A program made the translations under genes and the position numbers. From positions 1 to 64,000 of the forward strand of contig CAJXJW010000003.1 in NCBI GenBank assembly GCA_913055625.1: DNA of 64,000 bases, written 5' to 3'. Shown here one piece after another: positions 35,191 through 43,984 of the stretch; the first letter of the stretch is position 1, and every line of letters begins with the position of its first letter. The notes below the pieces were generated by a model that saw only the letters and a list, made by a program, of their open reading frames with translations, ran no database searches and had not been told where the DNA came from. This DNA comes from an uncultured Pseudomonadota bacterium. GTDB taxonomy: Bacteria > Pseudomonadota > Gammaproteobacteria > Steroidobacterales > Woeseiaceae.

Positions 35191-35688
35191 ATGGCCATCA
35201 GCAGCACCCTGCAGCCCGTGTCCGCCCAGGTACCGACGACCGCCCAGGCGCTGTTCGTGCGCTACCTGCTCGCGGTCCTGATCGACCTCGTTGTCCTGTG
35301 CCTGTTCGACGAGTACTCGGAGAGGGTGCAGGTCGATACGTTCACGACCGCGTTGCTGGCGGCCATACTGCTCCAGTTCCTGCTGAAAGTGACACTCGTC
35401 ATCGAACATCGCATCGCCGACTGGTTCAAGACGAAGCCCGGCGCGCTGTGGCGCATCACGCGTTTCCTGTCAGCCTGGCTGATCCTTTTCGGCTCGAAAT
35501 TCGTGATTCTCGAAGCGATCGTCTTCGCATTCGGCGACGGGGTGCAATTCTTCGGCGCCCTGCACGGCGTCGTCGCGCTGATCGTCGTGCTGATCGTGAT
35601 GATCCTGGCCGAAGAGGTGGTGGCCCGCACCTATCGCCGGCTGGCCGGCTGGGGCGAAACACCGTCCGGGCAGGGCGGCGCCGCGTAA
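35191..35688 (+). CDS. Small integral membrane protein of unknown function
   Basis: The 165-residue protein starts at ATG 35191 with GAAGGA nine bases upstream. It has four hydrophobic segments: FVRYLLAVLIDLVVLCLF, TALLAAILLQFLLKVTLVI, FLSAWLILFGSKFVILEAIVF and VVALIVVLIVMILAEEVVA. Between the second and third are basic residues (EHRIADWFKTKPGALWRITR) that would face the cytosol. No domain was recognised. It diverges from the BamA-like gene and converges on the TPR gene, with 12 bases between the stops. A GC-rich inverted segment just upstream (35120-35150) lies in the leader. Confidence 0.72.
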   Translation: MAISSTLQPVSAQVPTTAQALFVRYLLAVLIDLVVLCLFDEYSERVQVDTFTTALLAAILLQFLLKVTLVIEHRIADWFKTKPGALWRITRFLSAWLILFGSKFVILEAIVFAFGDGVQFFGALHGVVALIVVLIVMILAEEVVARTYRRLAGWGETPSGQGGAA

Positions 35689-35700
35689 GACACGGCCCGC

Positions 35701-37905
35701 TCAGCTGTTCGACTGCAGGTCCCGGAGGAATGCCGCAACGCTCGCGCGAATGTCGGCTTCCTCCTGCTCCCAGCGTCGCATGGCAGCCTGCACGCGCGGG
35801 TCCGCCACGACCTCAGCATACTGGGCCTGGTTGAAAGTGCGTTCCCAGCCGAGGCTGCCCGCCACCGAGCGGCTGAAGATGTCCGTCAATGCAACCTGCA
35901 CGGCTTCCTGCACTTCCCCGCGCATCGCGTGGATGTTCATGCGTGTGAACGGGTCATTCGCGACGCCGAAACCCATCGATTCACCGAGCTGCAACAGGCG
36001 ATCGAGCCGCCGCAAGAGCTCCTCGCGCGGCAGCGAAACATACCAGGCATCCATGGCAACGGCCTGGGCCGTGCGGTACTTGGCCGGCACAGACGCGCCG
36101 TCGATGTCGAAGATGCCGGGACTCCTGGCTTCCAGCCAGGCCTCTTCCGACGGGATCGAGCCGGACGCAATCGCTTCACGGAGCAGGTGCTGAACGGCAC
36201 CGCCGTAGGCAAAGTACCTCGACTCGACGCCATCCTCGATCGCACGGCGCGCGCTGCGGTCGGCCGCTTCCGCATCACCACGCGCCAGCGCGCGCGTCAG
36301 TTCCGTGCGATACGCGATCTCGCTCGTCGGCGCGATCGTCACGACACGCGCGCGGAAATCGTCGCCCTCCTCGACCAGTTCCAGTCCGTAGAGGAAGTCG
36401 GCGATCAGGCCCGGCAGGTCCTGGTCACGCGGATCGACGGCGAGTGCCTCGAGGAGATTCCTGACGTACGCCACACCGTCGCCTTCCTGGGCACTGATGA
36501 GGGCGAGCTGCACGTAGGCGTTCGGCTGCGCCGACTCGATCTGCAGGGAACGCTGCAGCGCGTCGCGAGCCGCCTCGAAATTCTCAAGACGCATGTACGC
36601 GGAACCGAGCTCGTAGAGAATCTGCGCGTTGAACGGATCGCGGGCGAGCGCAGTCTGCAATGCCGTGACGGCCTTCTCGTCCTGCTGCGCGAGCTGGTAC
36701 GCGCGCACCAGCAGAATGCAGGTCTGCGCATCGTCCGGTGCCCGGGCGACGAGGGCCTCGAGTTGCGCGACGAGCGCCTTTACGTCGACGGGATCGCCCG
36801 CCAGCGCGCCGGCCAGCGTGCCGACGTACGCGTGGATCGCGTTGGCCACGACGTCGTCGGGGTCCACTTCGAGAACCTGCGCCGTGATCGCGCGGATCTC
36901 GGGGTACGCCTGCGCGGGTGCGCGCAGCCCTGTTTCCACCTGGCGGATGTAGCTGGAAGCGAGTTCCGTCTTCGCCTCGGTGAAGTCCGGGTCGATCAGC
37001 AACGCACCCTTCAGCAGGTCTTCCGCGCCGCGCAAGCCGCCGTACGAATACGTCAGGTGTTCCTTGCGCGCCTGCAGGTACAGATCGTACGCGTCGGGGT
37101 TGTTGGTCTCGACGCCGTCCAGCCGCCCGTTGGCGGCGCCGAGCAATGACGCCGTAAGCTCGGCGCCGACCTTGCGCGCGATCTCGTCCTGGATCGCGAA
37201 GATGTCGTCGAGGGTCCGGTCATAGCTCGACGACCACACGTGAAAGCCGTCGCTCGCCCGAATCAGCTGCGCCGTGATGCGTACGCGATTGCCCGATTTC
37301 TGCACGCTGCCCTCGAGCACGTGTGCCACGCCGAGCGCCGACGCGATCTCTCCAATGCTCTTGTTCTGCCCGCGGAAAGCGAAACTCGACGTCCTTGCCG
37401 CCACCTTCAGGCGTGGCACCTGCGCCAGCATGTGCAACAGCGTCTCGGCCAGCCCCTCGGAGAAGTAGTCCTCGTCCTCGCTCGACAGGTTGTCGAACGG
37501 CAGTACGGCAACGGACGCGACATCCACATTCGAGGCAACCAGCGGTTGAACGTCGTCGCCGGAGTGCCGGGCGCTGAACAGACCCAGGAACACGATGAGC
37601 AGGACGACACCACCGATCGTCACGTAGTCCAGCGGGCCGGCACCGACGCGTCGTGTCCGGTCTTCGTCGCGGATGTCGGCCTCGCGCTTGATGCCATCCG
37701 GCGTCAGTTCGTAGAACCACGACAGCGCGGCTGCGGGGATCAGTCCGAGCGCAAAGATGAGCACGACCGCGCGCTCCGCCCAGTCCGGCGCGCCGAGCGT
37801 CGGCAGCAGCGTGGTCAGGACCTCTGTCAGCAGCCAGCCGGCCACGAGATAGGCCGCGACCACGCGAAAGACGCCCCGACGCCTGAGTTCGGCGAAAAAC
37901 GGCAC
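35701..37905 (-). CDS. Membrane TPR protein with TolB/FlgO-like domain
   Basis: The 734-residue protein begins with FFAELRRRGVFRVVAAYLVAGWLL and has three membrane helices (about residues 14-34, 45-63 and 96-112). A periplasmic TolB N-terminal/FlgO-like domain follows (SVAVLPFDNLSSEDEDYFSEGLAETLLHMLAQ, LEGSVQKSGNRVRITAQLIRA, VWSSSYDRTLDDIFAIQDEIA). The C-terminal half is a run of TPR-like helices (ALARDPFNAQILYELGSAYM). This architecture is frequent in gammaproteobacteria, often fused to cyclase or DNA-binding domains, but neither is present here. Its role is unknown, possibly a scaffold or sensor. It ends 12 bases from the convergent membrane protein gene. Confidence 0.82.
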   Translation of the reverse strand: MPFFAELRRRGVFRVVAAYLVAGWLLTEVLTTLLPTLGAPDWAERAVVLIFALGLIPAAALSWFYELTPDGIKREADIRDEDRTRRVGAGPLDYVTIGGVVLLIVFLGLFSARHSGDDVQPLVASNVDVASVAVLPFDNLSSEDEDYFSEGLAETLLHMLAQVPRLKVAARTSSFAFRGQNKSIGEIASALGVAHVLEGSVQKSGNRVRITAQLIRASDGFHVWSSSYDRTLDDIFAIQDEIARKVGAELTASLLGAANGRLDGVETNNPDAYDLYLQARKEHLTYSYGGLRGAEDLLKGALLIDPDFTEAKTELASSYIRQVETGLRAPAQAYPEIRAITAQVLEVDPDDVVANAIHAYVGTLAGALAGDPVDVKALVAQLEALVARAPDDAQTCILLVRAYQLAQQDEKAVTALQTALARDPFNAQILYELGSAYMRLENFEAARDALQRSLQIESAQPNAYVQLALISAQEGDGVAYVRNLLEALAVDPRDQDLPGLIADFLYGLELVEEGDDFRARVVTIAPTSEIAYRTELTRALARGDAEAADRSARRAIEDGVESRYFAYGGAVQHLLREAIASGSIPSEEAWLEARSPGIFDIDGASVPAKYRTAQAVAMDAWYVSLPREELLRRLDRLLQLGESMGFGVANDPFTRMNIHAMRGEVQEAVQVALTDIFSRSVAGSLGWERTFNQAQYAEVVADPRVQAAMRRWEQEEADIRASVAAFLRDLQSNS

Positions 37906-37973
37906 GTAAACTCCGAAAATCTTTTCCTGAGCGTAGGTTACACCGCTTAGATGCAGCGACGCAGGAAATCGTT

Positions 37974-37997
37974 AAAAAGCGGGGCAAGGCGCCCCGC
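37974..37997 (-). terminator. Rho-independent terminator after the GMC oxidoreductase gene
   Basis: Read on the minus strand, a 7-bp stem (GCGGGGC / GCCCCGC) with a 5-base loop is followed directly by a run of five T. It begins nine bases after the stop codon of the GMC oxidoreductase gene. This is the best intrinsic terminator I can see in the window. Confidence 0.8.
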
Positions 37998-38005
37998 CCG
38001 CGCCG

Positions 38006-39688
38006 TCAGAGCGCGCCGGCGCGCACCAGTTCCACGGCGTGACTCGCCGCCCTTGCCGTGATCGCCATGTACGTAATCGACGGGTTCACGCAGGAACCCG
38101 AGGTCATGCACGCGCCGTCCGTCACGAACAGGTTCGGCACCTCGTGCGCCTGGTTCCAGCCGTTCAGTACGGACGTCGCCGGATCGTGGCCCATGCGTGC
38201 CGTGCCCATCTCGTGGACGCCGCTGCCCATGATCATCGGGCCCGGCCAGGCATGGACATTGGTGGCGCCGGCGGCTTTCAGCATCTCGGTGCCGCGCGCC
38301 ATGATGTCGTCGATCATCTTCTTCTCGTTGTCCTTGTACTCGACGCTGACGTGCACCTGCGGAATGCCGAAACGGTCGACCTTCTTCTCGTCGAGCGTCA
38401 CCTGGTTGTCCGCGTAGGGCAGGATCTCGCCGAAGCCGCTCATGTACATGACCCACGGACCGGGCTTCGAGACGGTGTCCTTGAAGTCCTTGCCGAACCC
38501 GGGCACGTCCCGGCTCCAGCCCTCGCGGCGTGCCGCACCCTGGAACCCGTAGCCGCGCAGGAAATTCGCATCATCGTCCTGCCCGTCCAGGTTTCGGAAA
38601 CGCGGGATGTAGATACCGTTCGGGCGCTGGCCGATCGTATTGCGGTCCTGGAACCCGGGCATGACGCCGCCCACGCCGGTCGCAAACGTGTGGTCCATCA
38701 GGTAGCGGCCGAGCGCGCCACTGCCGTTCGCGAGCCCGTTCGGGTGCTGCTCGCTCTTCGAGTTCATCAGGATCTGGGTGCTGCCGATGGCCGATGCGCA
38801 GAGAAATACGACCCGGCTCGTGAACCGGTGACGTTCCTTCGTTTTGGCGTCGATCACGTCGACACCCGTCACGCGTCCGGTCTCGGGGTCCGTCTCCAGG
38901 CGCTCGACCACGCTGTCCGGCCGGATCGTGACGTTGCCGGTCGCCTTTGCCGCCGGCAGCGTCGTCGTGAGGCTGCAGAAATAGGAGGCTGTCGAACAAC
39001 CGTAGTGACACGGGCCGCAGTAATGGCACGGCGCCCGGCCGTTGTGCGGCTCGGTCAGCACCGCGACCCGGCCGATGGTCATCGTGCGTCCCGGGTAATT
39101 TTCCTCGATGGCCGCCTTGACGTGCTTCTCGACCGAGTTCATCGGCATCGGCTTCAGGAACTCGCCGTCCGGAAGCTGCGGCAGGCCTTCCGCCTGGCCG
39201 GAAATCCCGGCGTACTTCTCGACGTAGGCATACCAGGGCTCGATGTCCTTGTAGCGGATCGGCCAGTCGATGCCGTGCCCGTCTCGCTTGTTCGCCTCGA
39301 AGTCCAGGTCGCTCCAGCGATAGCACTGCCGTCCCCAGAGGATGGAACGGCCGCCGAGCGCGTCCGCGCGCACCCAGTTGAACGGCTTGCCTTCCGCCTG
39401 CACGTACGGGTTCAACCGGTCGTTGTTCCAGAACTGCCGGTTGTGGTCGTTGAACCAGCCGAACTTGCTCTGGATCGGGTAGTCGGTCTCGTGCAGCTTG
39501 CGGTCGCCGTAGTCGCGGAACCGGTAGTGCCAGGGCGGCTGGTGCTCGCCCTGGTAGTCGCGGATGTGCTCGACGTGGTGGCCCCGCTCGAGCACCAGGG
39601 TCTTCAGGCCCTTCTCACTGAGCTCCTTCGCGGCCCAGCCTCCGGAAATGCCGGAGCCAATTACGATCGCGTCGAATTCCATGCTCAT
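38006..39688 (-). CDS. GMC-family FAD-dependent oxidoreductase (gluconate dehydrogenase-like large subunit)
   Basis: The 560-residue flavoprotein has an N-terminal Rossmann motif (AIVIGSGISGGWAAKELSEK, then LVLERG). It carries CHYCGPCHYGC in the middle, a cysteine-rich segment typical of the gluconate-2-dehydrogenase/sorbosone-like branch, and the C-terminal GSGVHEMGTARMG and CVNPSITYMAITARA, which carry the catalytic His/Asn pair. The family oxidises sugar or alcohol groups, often in the periplasm with electrons passed to a cytochrome. No signal peptide is present, but the next gene upstream (12 bp away at 39698) encodes the small subunit with a twin-arginine signal that could carry it out. 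No cytochrome c subunit lies beside it. Confidence 0.9.
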   Translation of the reverse strand: MSMEFDAIVIGSGISGGWAAKELSEKGLKTLVLERGHHVEHIRDYQGEHQPPWHYRFRDYGDRKLHETDYPIQSKFGWFNDHNRQFWNNDRLNPYVQAEGKPFNWVRADALGGRSILWGRQCYRWSDLDFEANKRDGHGIDWPIRYKDIEPWYAYVEKYAGISGQAEGLPQLPDGEFLKPMPMNSVEKHVKAAIEENYPGRTMTIGRVAVLTEPHNGRAPCHYCGPCHYGCSTASYFCSLTTTLPAAKATGNVTIRPDSVVERLETDPETGRVTGVDVIDAKTKERHRFTSRVVFLCASAIGSTQILMNSKSEQHPNGLANGSGALGRYLMDHTFATGVGGVMPGFQDRNTIGQRPNGIYIPRFRNLDGQDDDANFLRGYGFQGAARREGWSRDVPGFGKDFKDTVSKPGPWVMYMSGFGEILPYADNQVTLDEKKVDRFGIPQVHVSVEYKDNEKKMIDDIMARGTEMLKAAGATNVHAWPGPMIMGSGVHEMGTARMGHDPATSVLNGWNQAHEVPNLFVTDGACMTSGSCVNPSITYMAITARAASHAVELVRAGAL

Positions 39689-39697
39689 CGTCGTCTC

Positions 39698-40222
39698 CTA
39701 GGACCAGCGGCCGGTGGTGGCGTCGTACACGACTTCCTTGTAGACGCCCGGCATCGGGTCGTAGCCCGGTTGCGACGTGGCCCCCAATTCCGACGTGAAA
39801 TAGCCGTTTACGACGAGGCTCTTCAGCACCTTGAACATCTCGGAATCCTGCACGGCGCCGAGCGCCACTGCCTGTTCGTCGGCGCTGCATGCCGCGAAGC
39901 CCCGACCGTGCTTCTCGAAACAGGCATCGTCCAGTGCAAGCATGCCGTCGAGCACCGGTTGCCGCTCTTCCGGCGTGTACCAGTCCGAGAGGATCAGTTC
40001 GGCGAATTGCGGCACGCCGGCGGTGATTGCGCCGGGCGTGTCCGTTTCCGGGATGATGCATTCGGCGATCGCCGATAGAACGCGACGGAGATCGGCATCC
40101 AGCACGGTCTGGTCCGGAATCGCGTCGAGGTTCGCGCCGGCAAGGCAGGCCCGGTGCAACCCCACCAGCGCAAGCCCGGTCCCGCCGCCGATTGCGGCGC
40201 GCAACAATTCGCGTCGATTCAT
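39698..40222 (-). CDS. Gluconate 2-dehydrogenase subunit 3-family protein, Tat signal
   Basis: The 174-residue product starts at ATG 40222. The N terminus MNRRELLRAAIGGGTGLALV is a twin-arginine signal. The mature protein contains LSAIAECIIPETDTPGAITAGVPQF, DWYTPEERQPVL and YFTSELGATSQPGYDPMPG, the conserved pattern of the small subunit that partners GMC dehydrogenases. It probably guides export of the flavoprotein encoded next. It ends with TTGRWS, nine bases before the GMC start. An in-frame start further upstream would give 40 extra residues before the signal and was rejected. Confidence 0.88.
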   Translation of the reverse strand: MNRRELLRAAIGGGTGLALVGLHRACLAGANLDAIPDQTVLDADLRRVLSAIAECIIPETDTPGAITAGVPQFAELILSDWYTPEERQPVLDGMLALDDACFEKHGRGFAACSADEQAVALGAVQDSEMFKVLKSLVVNGYFTSELGATSQPGYDPMPGVYKEVVYDATTGRWS

Positions 40223-40366
40223 TCTGAAAGTCCCCCTGTCCGGCATCGGGTTCCCGTCGCCGCGCATCGCCGGTCGACGGCTGCGCCGGGCCGAGCGCCA
40301 TGTTAACCGGTGCAACGCGTGGGCGCGCCATTGATTTCTCATGGAACCTTTCGCCGCCGGTTCCGC

Positions 40367-40395
40367 TTTACATAAGCAAATTTGTTTCCTACACT
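40367..40395 (+). promoter_or_regulatory. Sigma-70-type promoter for the FHA/ATPase gene
   Basis: TTTACA (40367-40372) and TACACT (40390-40395) are separated by exactly 17 bases in an unusually AT-rich stretch, so transcription would start near 40402. A small palindrome, CAAATTTG, sits in the spacer and could be an operator. Confidence 0.6.
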
Positions 40396-40404
40396 CGGTC
40401 GCCT

Positions 40405-40444
40405 AATAACAAGAAACAAGAAGAGCTCATAACACTCTGTTATT
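40405..40444 (+). promoter_or_regulatory. Inverted repeat in the leader of the FHA/ATPase gene
   Basis: AATAACA (40405-40411) and TGTTATT (40438-40444) are perfect 7-base inverted copies, 26 bases apart, just downstream of the predicted transcription start and about 20 bases before the ATG. They could be a regulator half-site pair or the base of a leader stem. No regulator is known. Confidence 0.35.
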
Positions 40445-40466
40445 TAAGAGCCTGAGGGGATTCCGA

Positions 40467-41672
40467 ATGTCCGTTCAAGCCGTGGCCGGCGACCTGCTGG
40501 CAGACGATTTCATCGGCGAGTTTTCCGCACCGTGGGCCGTCCCGCACGACCGGGATGCCGTCGCGGGCCTGCTGTCAGCCTACGACGAACGCCGTCCGTT
40601 GACGTTGCTCGTCGGTGACGGCAAGTCGAGCCGCAAGGCGGTCATCGACCACTTCCGGGTTGCCGTCATCGACAACCCGACGATGATCCGCACCGCCGGT
40701 GCGGCGGTCGACGCGGAAGACTTCTTGCGCGAAGTCATCCACGACCTGGGGTTCAGCACGAAGGATCTCGGCAAGCGCGACCTGGTCGGGATCCTCGAAC
40801 TGTTCCTCGCGTTTCAGAAAAAGCACGGGCGACGGACCATCCTGTGCGTCGAAGACGCCTCCGAATGCGTCTACGACGTCCTCGACGAACTCCTGCGCCT
40901 GGTCGACCTGGAGTGCGTGGACGCCTTCGGCCTTTTCATCGTCCTGACCGGACCGCGTGCACTCGAGGACCGGCTGGATCGCGATGCGTTTCGTGCGGTC
41001 ATGAAGTACGCCGGCCAGCCGGTGCGGATCGCCCGCGCGACGGTTGCAGAAACCCGCGCCCTCGTCGCAAGGCACCTGCGTTCCGTCTACGGCGACACGG
41101 CGGGGCACGCCATCGAGGGCGGTGCCGTTGATCGGCTGCACCGGGTTACCGGCGGCAACTGGGACGCGATTTACGGCATGTGTGACAAGAGCGTCGAACT
41201 TGCGACGGAACTGTCGGCATGGCCGATTTCAGAGAATACCGTCGTCGAGGCGGCGAACGAACTGGGCCTGCTGTCCGATCACCGCGAGGACGAAGCGCTG
41301 AGTATCGATTCTAGCGAGGAGCCCACGGGCAGGTTCGGTGCGCTGAGGATCCAGGACCAGGAAAAGCGGCCGTATCGGTTCCTCCTGGACAAGGACGTCG
41401 TCACGATCGGGCGGGACAAGTCGAGCGACGTACACCTGCCCAGCCTGATGATCAGCCGCCAGCACGCGGTGCTCTACTCGGGCCCCTACGGCGTGCGGAT
41501 CGTGGACCTGCACAGCACGAACGGCACGCACGTGAACGGCCAGAAGGTCATGTCGCACACGTTGTCGCACGGCGATCGGGTCGTCGTCGGCAATTTCGCC
41601 ATCGAGTTCGTTGCCGAGACCGGCCGGCTCGACGAGATCGTCGCGAGCGAGATCCTGGCGCTGGCGCGTTGA
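40467..41672 (+). CDS. ExeA-like ATPase domain with degenerate P-loop, fused to an FHA domain
   Basis: The 401-residue protein starts at ATG 40467 behind GAGGGG. Residues about 20-270 look like a AAA/ExeA-type ATPase: LTLLVGDGKSSRK stands where the Walker A should be but lacks its first glycine, and TILCVEDASE is a plausible Walker B. Residues about 305-385 form an FHA domain (VTIGRDKSSDVHLPS, ISRQHAVLY, HSTNGTHVNGQKV), which binds phosphothreonine peptides. All the usual FHA residues (GR, S, H, N-G) are present. This suggests a phospho-signalling scaffold linked to a reduced ATPase. No kinase gene lies next to it. Its partner and role are unknown. Confidence 0.75.
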   Translation: MSVQAVAGDLLADDFIGEFSAPWAVPHDRDAVAGLLSAYDERRPLTLLVGDGKSSRKAVIDHFRVAVIDNPTMIRTAGAAVDAEDFLREVIHDLGFSTKDLGKRDLVGILELFLAFQKKHGRRTILCVEDASECVYDVLDELLRLVDLECVDAFGLFIVLTGPRALEDRLDRDAFRAVMKYAGQPVRIARATVAETRALVARHLRSVYGDTAGHAIEGGAVDRLHRVTGGNWDAIYGMCDKSVELATELSAWPISENTVVEAANELGLLSDHREDEALSIDSSEEPTGRFGALRIQDQEKRPYRFLLDKDVVTIGRDKSSDVHLPSLMISRQHAVLYSGPYGVRIVDLHSTNGTHVNGQKVMSHTLSHGDRVVVGNFAIEFVAETGRLDEIVASEILALAR

Positions 41673-41676
41673 GCGC

Positions 41677-41695
41677 TCGCCGCGGGGTGCGGCGA
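41677..41695. terminator. Hairpin between convergent genes (weak terminator candidate)
   Basis: TCGCCGC and GCGGCGA form a perfect 7-bp stem with loop GGGGT, four bases after the FHA gene stop and before the cupin stop. There is no T run on either side, so it is at best a weak bidirectional terminator. Confidence 0.3.
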
Positions 41696-41715
41696 ACGCG
41701 ACCCGGACAGGTGCG

Positions 41716-42081
41716 TCAGGCCTGGTAGATCACGTAAATCTTGCGTGTCGTCTCGATCACTTCCCACTCGCCCTCGAACCCGGCAGGAATCACGAAGTCG
41801 TCGCCCGCTTGCAGCGTGATCTCGGTGCCGGCACCGTCGCGCAGCACGGAGCGGCCGGACAGGATCCGGCAGTATTCGTTTTCGGTGTACTGGATGCGCC
41901 AGCAACCCGGTTCAGCTTCCCACGTACCGGCAAAGAACTTGTCGTCGGCGCTCGTGAAATGATGCCAGGTGCGTTGCACCGGCTGCCCGGACACGCAGCG
42001 ATCCGCCGGCGTGAGGCTTTCGCTGAACTCCGGTTCGTGACGGTCGAAGAAGACGAGATCGGCGGCGGTCTTGGCTGACAT
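41716..42081 (-). CDS. Cupin-domain protein (DUF861-like)
   Basis: The 121-residue product starts at ATG 42081 with GGAGCGAACC just upstream. It is a single cupin: GTWEAEPGCWRIQYTENEYCRILSG forms the first part and LQAGDDFVIPAGFEGEWEVIET the second. The pattern is that of the small cupin family related to the ureidoglycine aminohydrolase domain. The first motif retains Glu in place of the His pair, which is common in this subgroup, so metal binding is uncertain. Its substrate is unknown. It converges on the FHA gene and diverges from the YjdF-like gene. Confidence 0.82.
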   Translation of the reverse strand: MSAKTAADLVFFDRHEPEFSESLTPADRCVSGQPVQRTWHHFTSADDKFFAGTWEAEPGCWRIQYTENEYCRILSGRSVLRDGAGTEITLQAGDDFVIPAGFEGEWEVIETTRKIYVIYQA

Positions 42082-42180
42082 GGTTCGCTCCTGGCGGCGT
42101 TTCGGCGCCGGCAGTCCGGCACCGCGATTGTAGCGCGTCCGGCACTTGCGCTCGCACGCCCGGCAAACCATGCTGCACCG

Positions 42181-42873
42181 ATGGGTGAGAACGACGCATC
42201 GGCAGCAGACACCGGCCACGACCCCGCCGCCCGCATCCATCGCTGGATTTCGCTGATTATCGTCACGATCATCGGCATCGATTTCGTCTTCGTCGTCGTC
42301 GAGGGTCAATGGCTGAGCGCGGCGCTGATCCTGATCATCGCCGGCATCCTGCTCGCGCCGGCACTGTTCGGGGACCGGGTTTCCGTGACCGTGCCCTACG
42401 AATTCCAGCTCGTAATCCTGCTGTTCGTGTTCGCCGCGCTGTTCCTCGGCGAAGTGCGCAGCTACTACGACCGCTTCTGGTGGTGGGACATCGTGCTGCA
42501 CACGGCGTCGGGCTTCCTGCTCGGCATCTTCGGATTCCTGCTGGTCTACGTCCTGAACGAAAACCGCCGAGTCGAGCTGTCGATGCGCCCGCGCTTCGTC
42601 GCCCTGTTCGCATTTCTCTTCGCGGTGGCCGCCGGCGCGCTCTGGGAGATCTTCGAGTTCACGATGGACCAGGTCTTCGACACGAACATGCAGAAGCCGA
42701 TGCTCGGCGACCCGTCGGGCCTCACCGACACGATGTGGGATCTTGTCGTCGACATGCTCGGCGCCGCCGCGATCTCGCTGCTCGGCTGGTCGGCCATGCA
42801 GGGTCGGCGGCGGTCCTTCATCGGCGCGTGGATCGCGAAGTTCATCGCACGCAATCCCCGCCTGTTCCACTGA
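42181..42873 (+). CDS. YjdF-like integral membrane protein (DUF2238)
   Basis: The 230-residue protein has about six membrane helices, with WISLIIVTIIGIDFVFVVV first. The conserved block runs from FWWWDIVLHTASGFLLGIFG through FAVAAGALWEIFEFTMDQ to LTDTMWDLVVDMLGAAAIS. Histidine and acidic residues inside the helices (DIVLH, EIFEF, DLVVD) are conserved in the YjdF/DUF2238 family, whose function is not established. No strong ribosome site precedes the ATG. It is followed 24 bases later by apbE, which may be cotranscribed. Confidence 0.8.
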   Translation: MGENDASAADTGHDPAARIHRWISLIIVTIIGIDFVFVVVEGQWLSAALILIIAGILLAPALFGDRVSVTVPYEFQLVILLFVFAALFLGEVRSYYDRFWWWDIVLHTASGFLLGIFGFLLVYVLNENRRVELSMRPRFVALFAFLFAVAAGALWEIFEFTMDQVFDTNMQKPMLGDPSGLTDTMWDLVVDMLGAAAISLLGWSAMQGRRRSFIGAWIAKFIARNPRLFH

Positions 42874-42897
42874 ACGCGCGTATCGGAACTCCTGTAC

Positions 42898-43980
42898 ATG
42901 TTGTACGCATCTGTCCATACCGAGGCCGCCGTGTCGCCGCCCCGCCCGACGTATGCCCTTAACATCCTCGCCGTCGTCGCCCTGGTCGTCGTCGCCGCCT
43001 GCGACACCGCGCCGCAGCGTGACGTCATCGAGATCGACGGTCTCGCCATGGGAACCTCCTGGACGGTCAAGATCGCGGCACCGGCCTCCGGCCTCGACCC
43101 GGATGCGCTGGCTGCCGGCATCGCCGGCCGCATCGAAGCCATCGAACAATCCATGTCGACGTACCGCCCGGAATCCGCGCTCACCCGCTTCAACGACCAG
43201 CGCGGCACGGACTGGGTACCGGTGCCGGGTGAGCTCTGCGACGTCGTGGCCTCGGCGATCGCCATCAGCCGTGCGTCCGGCGGCGCATTCGACGCAACCG
43301 TGGGGCCGCTGGTCGACCTGTGGGGCTTCGGCCCGGCCGTGACCCCGGACGAGCCACCGCCGCCGGAGTTGATCGACGCCGCCCGTGCGGGCAGTGGCTA
43401 CGAGAAACTGGACGCGGACTGTGCGCAGCCGGCGCTCAGGAAATCAGTGCCGGAGCTGCGCGTCGACCTGTCCGCGATCGCGAAGGGTTACGCCGTCGAT
43501 GCGGTGGCCGACGTGCTCGACGAGTACGCGGTGATCGACTACCTGGTCGAAATCGGCGGCGAGGTTCGTGCCCGCGGCCGCAACGCCGCCGGGCGGCCGT
43601 GGGCGATCGGCATCGAGGTCCCGGATCGATCGGCCCGCCACGTCACCCGCGTCATCGAACTCGACGACACGTCGTTGGCCACGTCGGGTGACTACCGCAA
43701 TTTCTTCGAGCATGACGGTCGCTTCTACTCGCACACGATCGACCCGCGCACCGGCGCGCCCGCGCTGCACGATCTCGCCGCCGTTTCCGTCGTGCACGCA
43801 GCCGCGATGGAAGCCGACGCATGGGCGACGGCGCTGCTGGTTCTCGGCCCCGAGGAAGGTCCCACGCTCGCCCGGGAACTCGGCCTGGCCGCGCTCTTCC
43901 AGCGCCGCACCGACGACGGCGTCGCCGAGGAGATGACGGGGGAATTCGAAGCGCTGTTGCGGGAGCGCCAGGCCCGGTAA
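42898..43980 (+). CDS. apbE: FAD:protein FMN transferase ApbE, lipoprotein
   Basis: ApbE attaches FMN from FAD to a Thr or Ser of exported flavoproteins. The 360-residue frame starts at ATG 42898. A GTG at 42931 would give a more usual lipoprotein signal (ALNILAVVALVVVAAC) and may be the real start. Family motifs are GLAMGTSWTVKI, EQSMSTYRPESALTRFN, GGAFDATVGPLVDLWGFGP, VDLSAIAKGYAVDAVAD, YLVEIGGEVRARGRN and SGDYRNFFEHDGRFYSHTID. The likely targets in this window are NqrB and NqrC, although the nqr operon lies about 14 kb away and apbE is often next to nqrF. No other FMN-binding motif was found near the gene. Confidence 0.93.
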   Translation: MLYASVHTEAAVSPPRPTYALNILAVVALVVVAACDTAPQRDVIEIDGLAMGTSWTVKIAAPASGLDPDALAAGIAGRIEAIEQSMSTYRPESALTRFNDQRGTDWVPVPGELCDVVASAIAISRASGGAFDATVGPLVDLWGFGPAVTPDEPPPPELIDAARAGSGYEKLDADCAQPALRKSVPELRVDLSAIAKGYAVDAVADVLDEYAVIDYLVEIGGEVRARGRNAAGRPWAIGIEVPDRSARHVTRVIELDDTSLATSGDYRNFFEHDGRFYSHTIDPRTGAPALHDLAAVSVVHAAAMEADAWATALLVLGPEEGPTLARELGLAALFQRRTDDGVAEEMTGEFEALLRERQAR

Positions 43981-43984
43981 CCGG

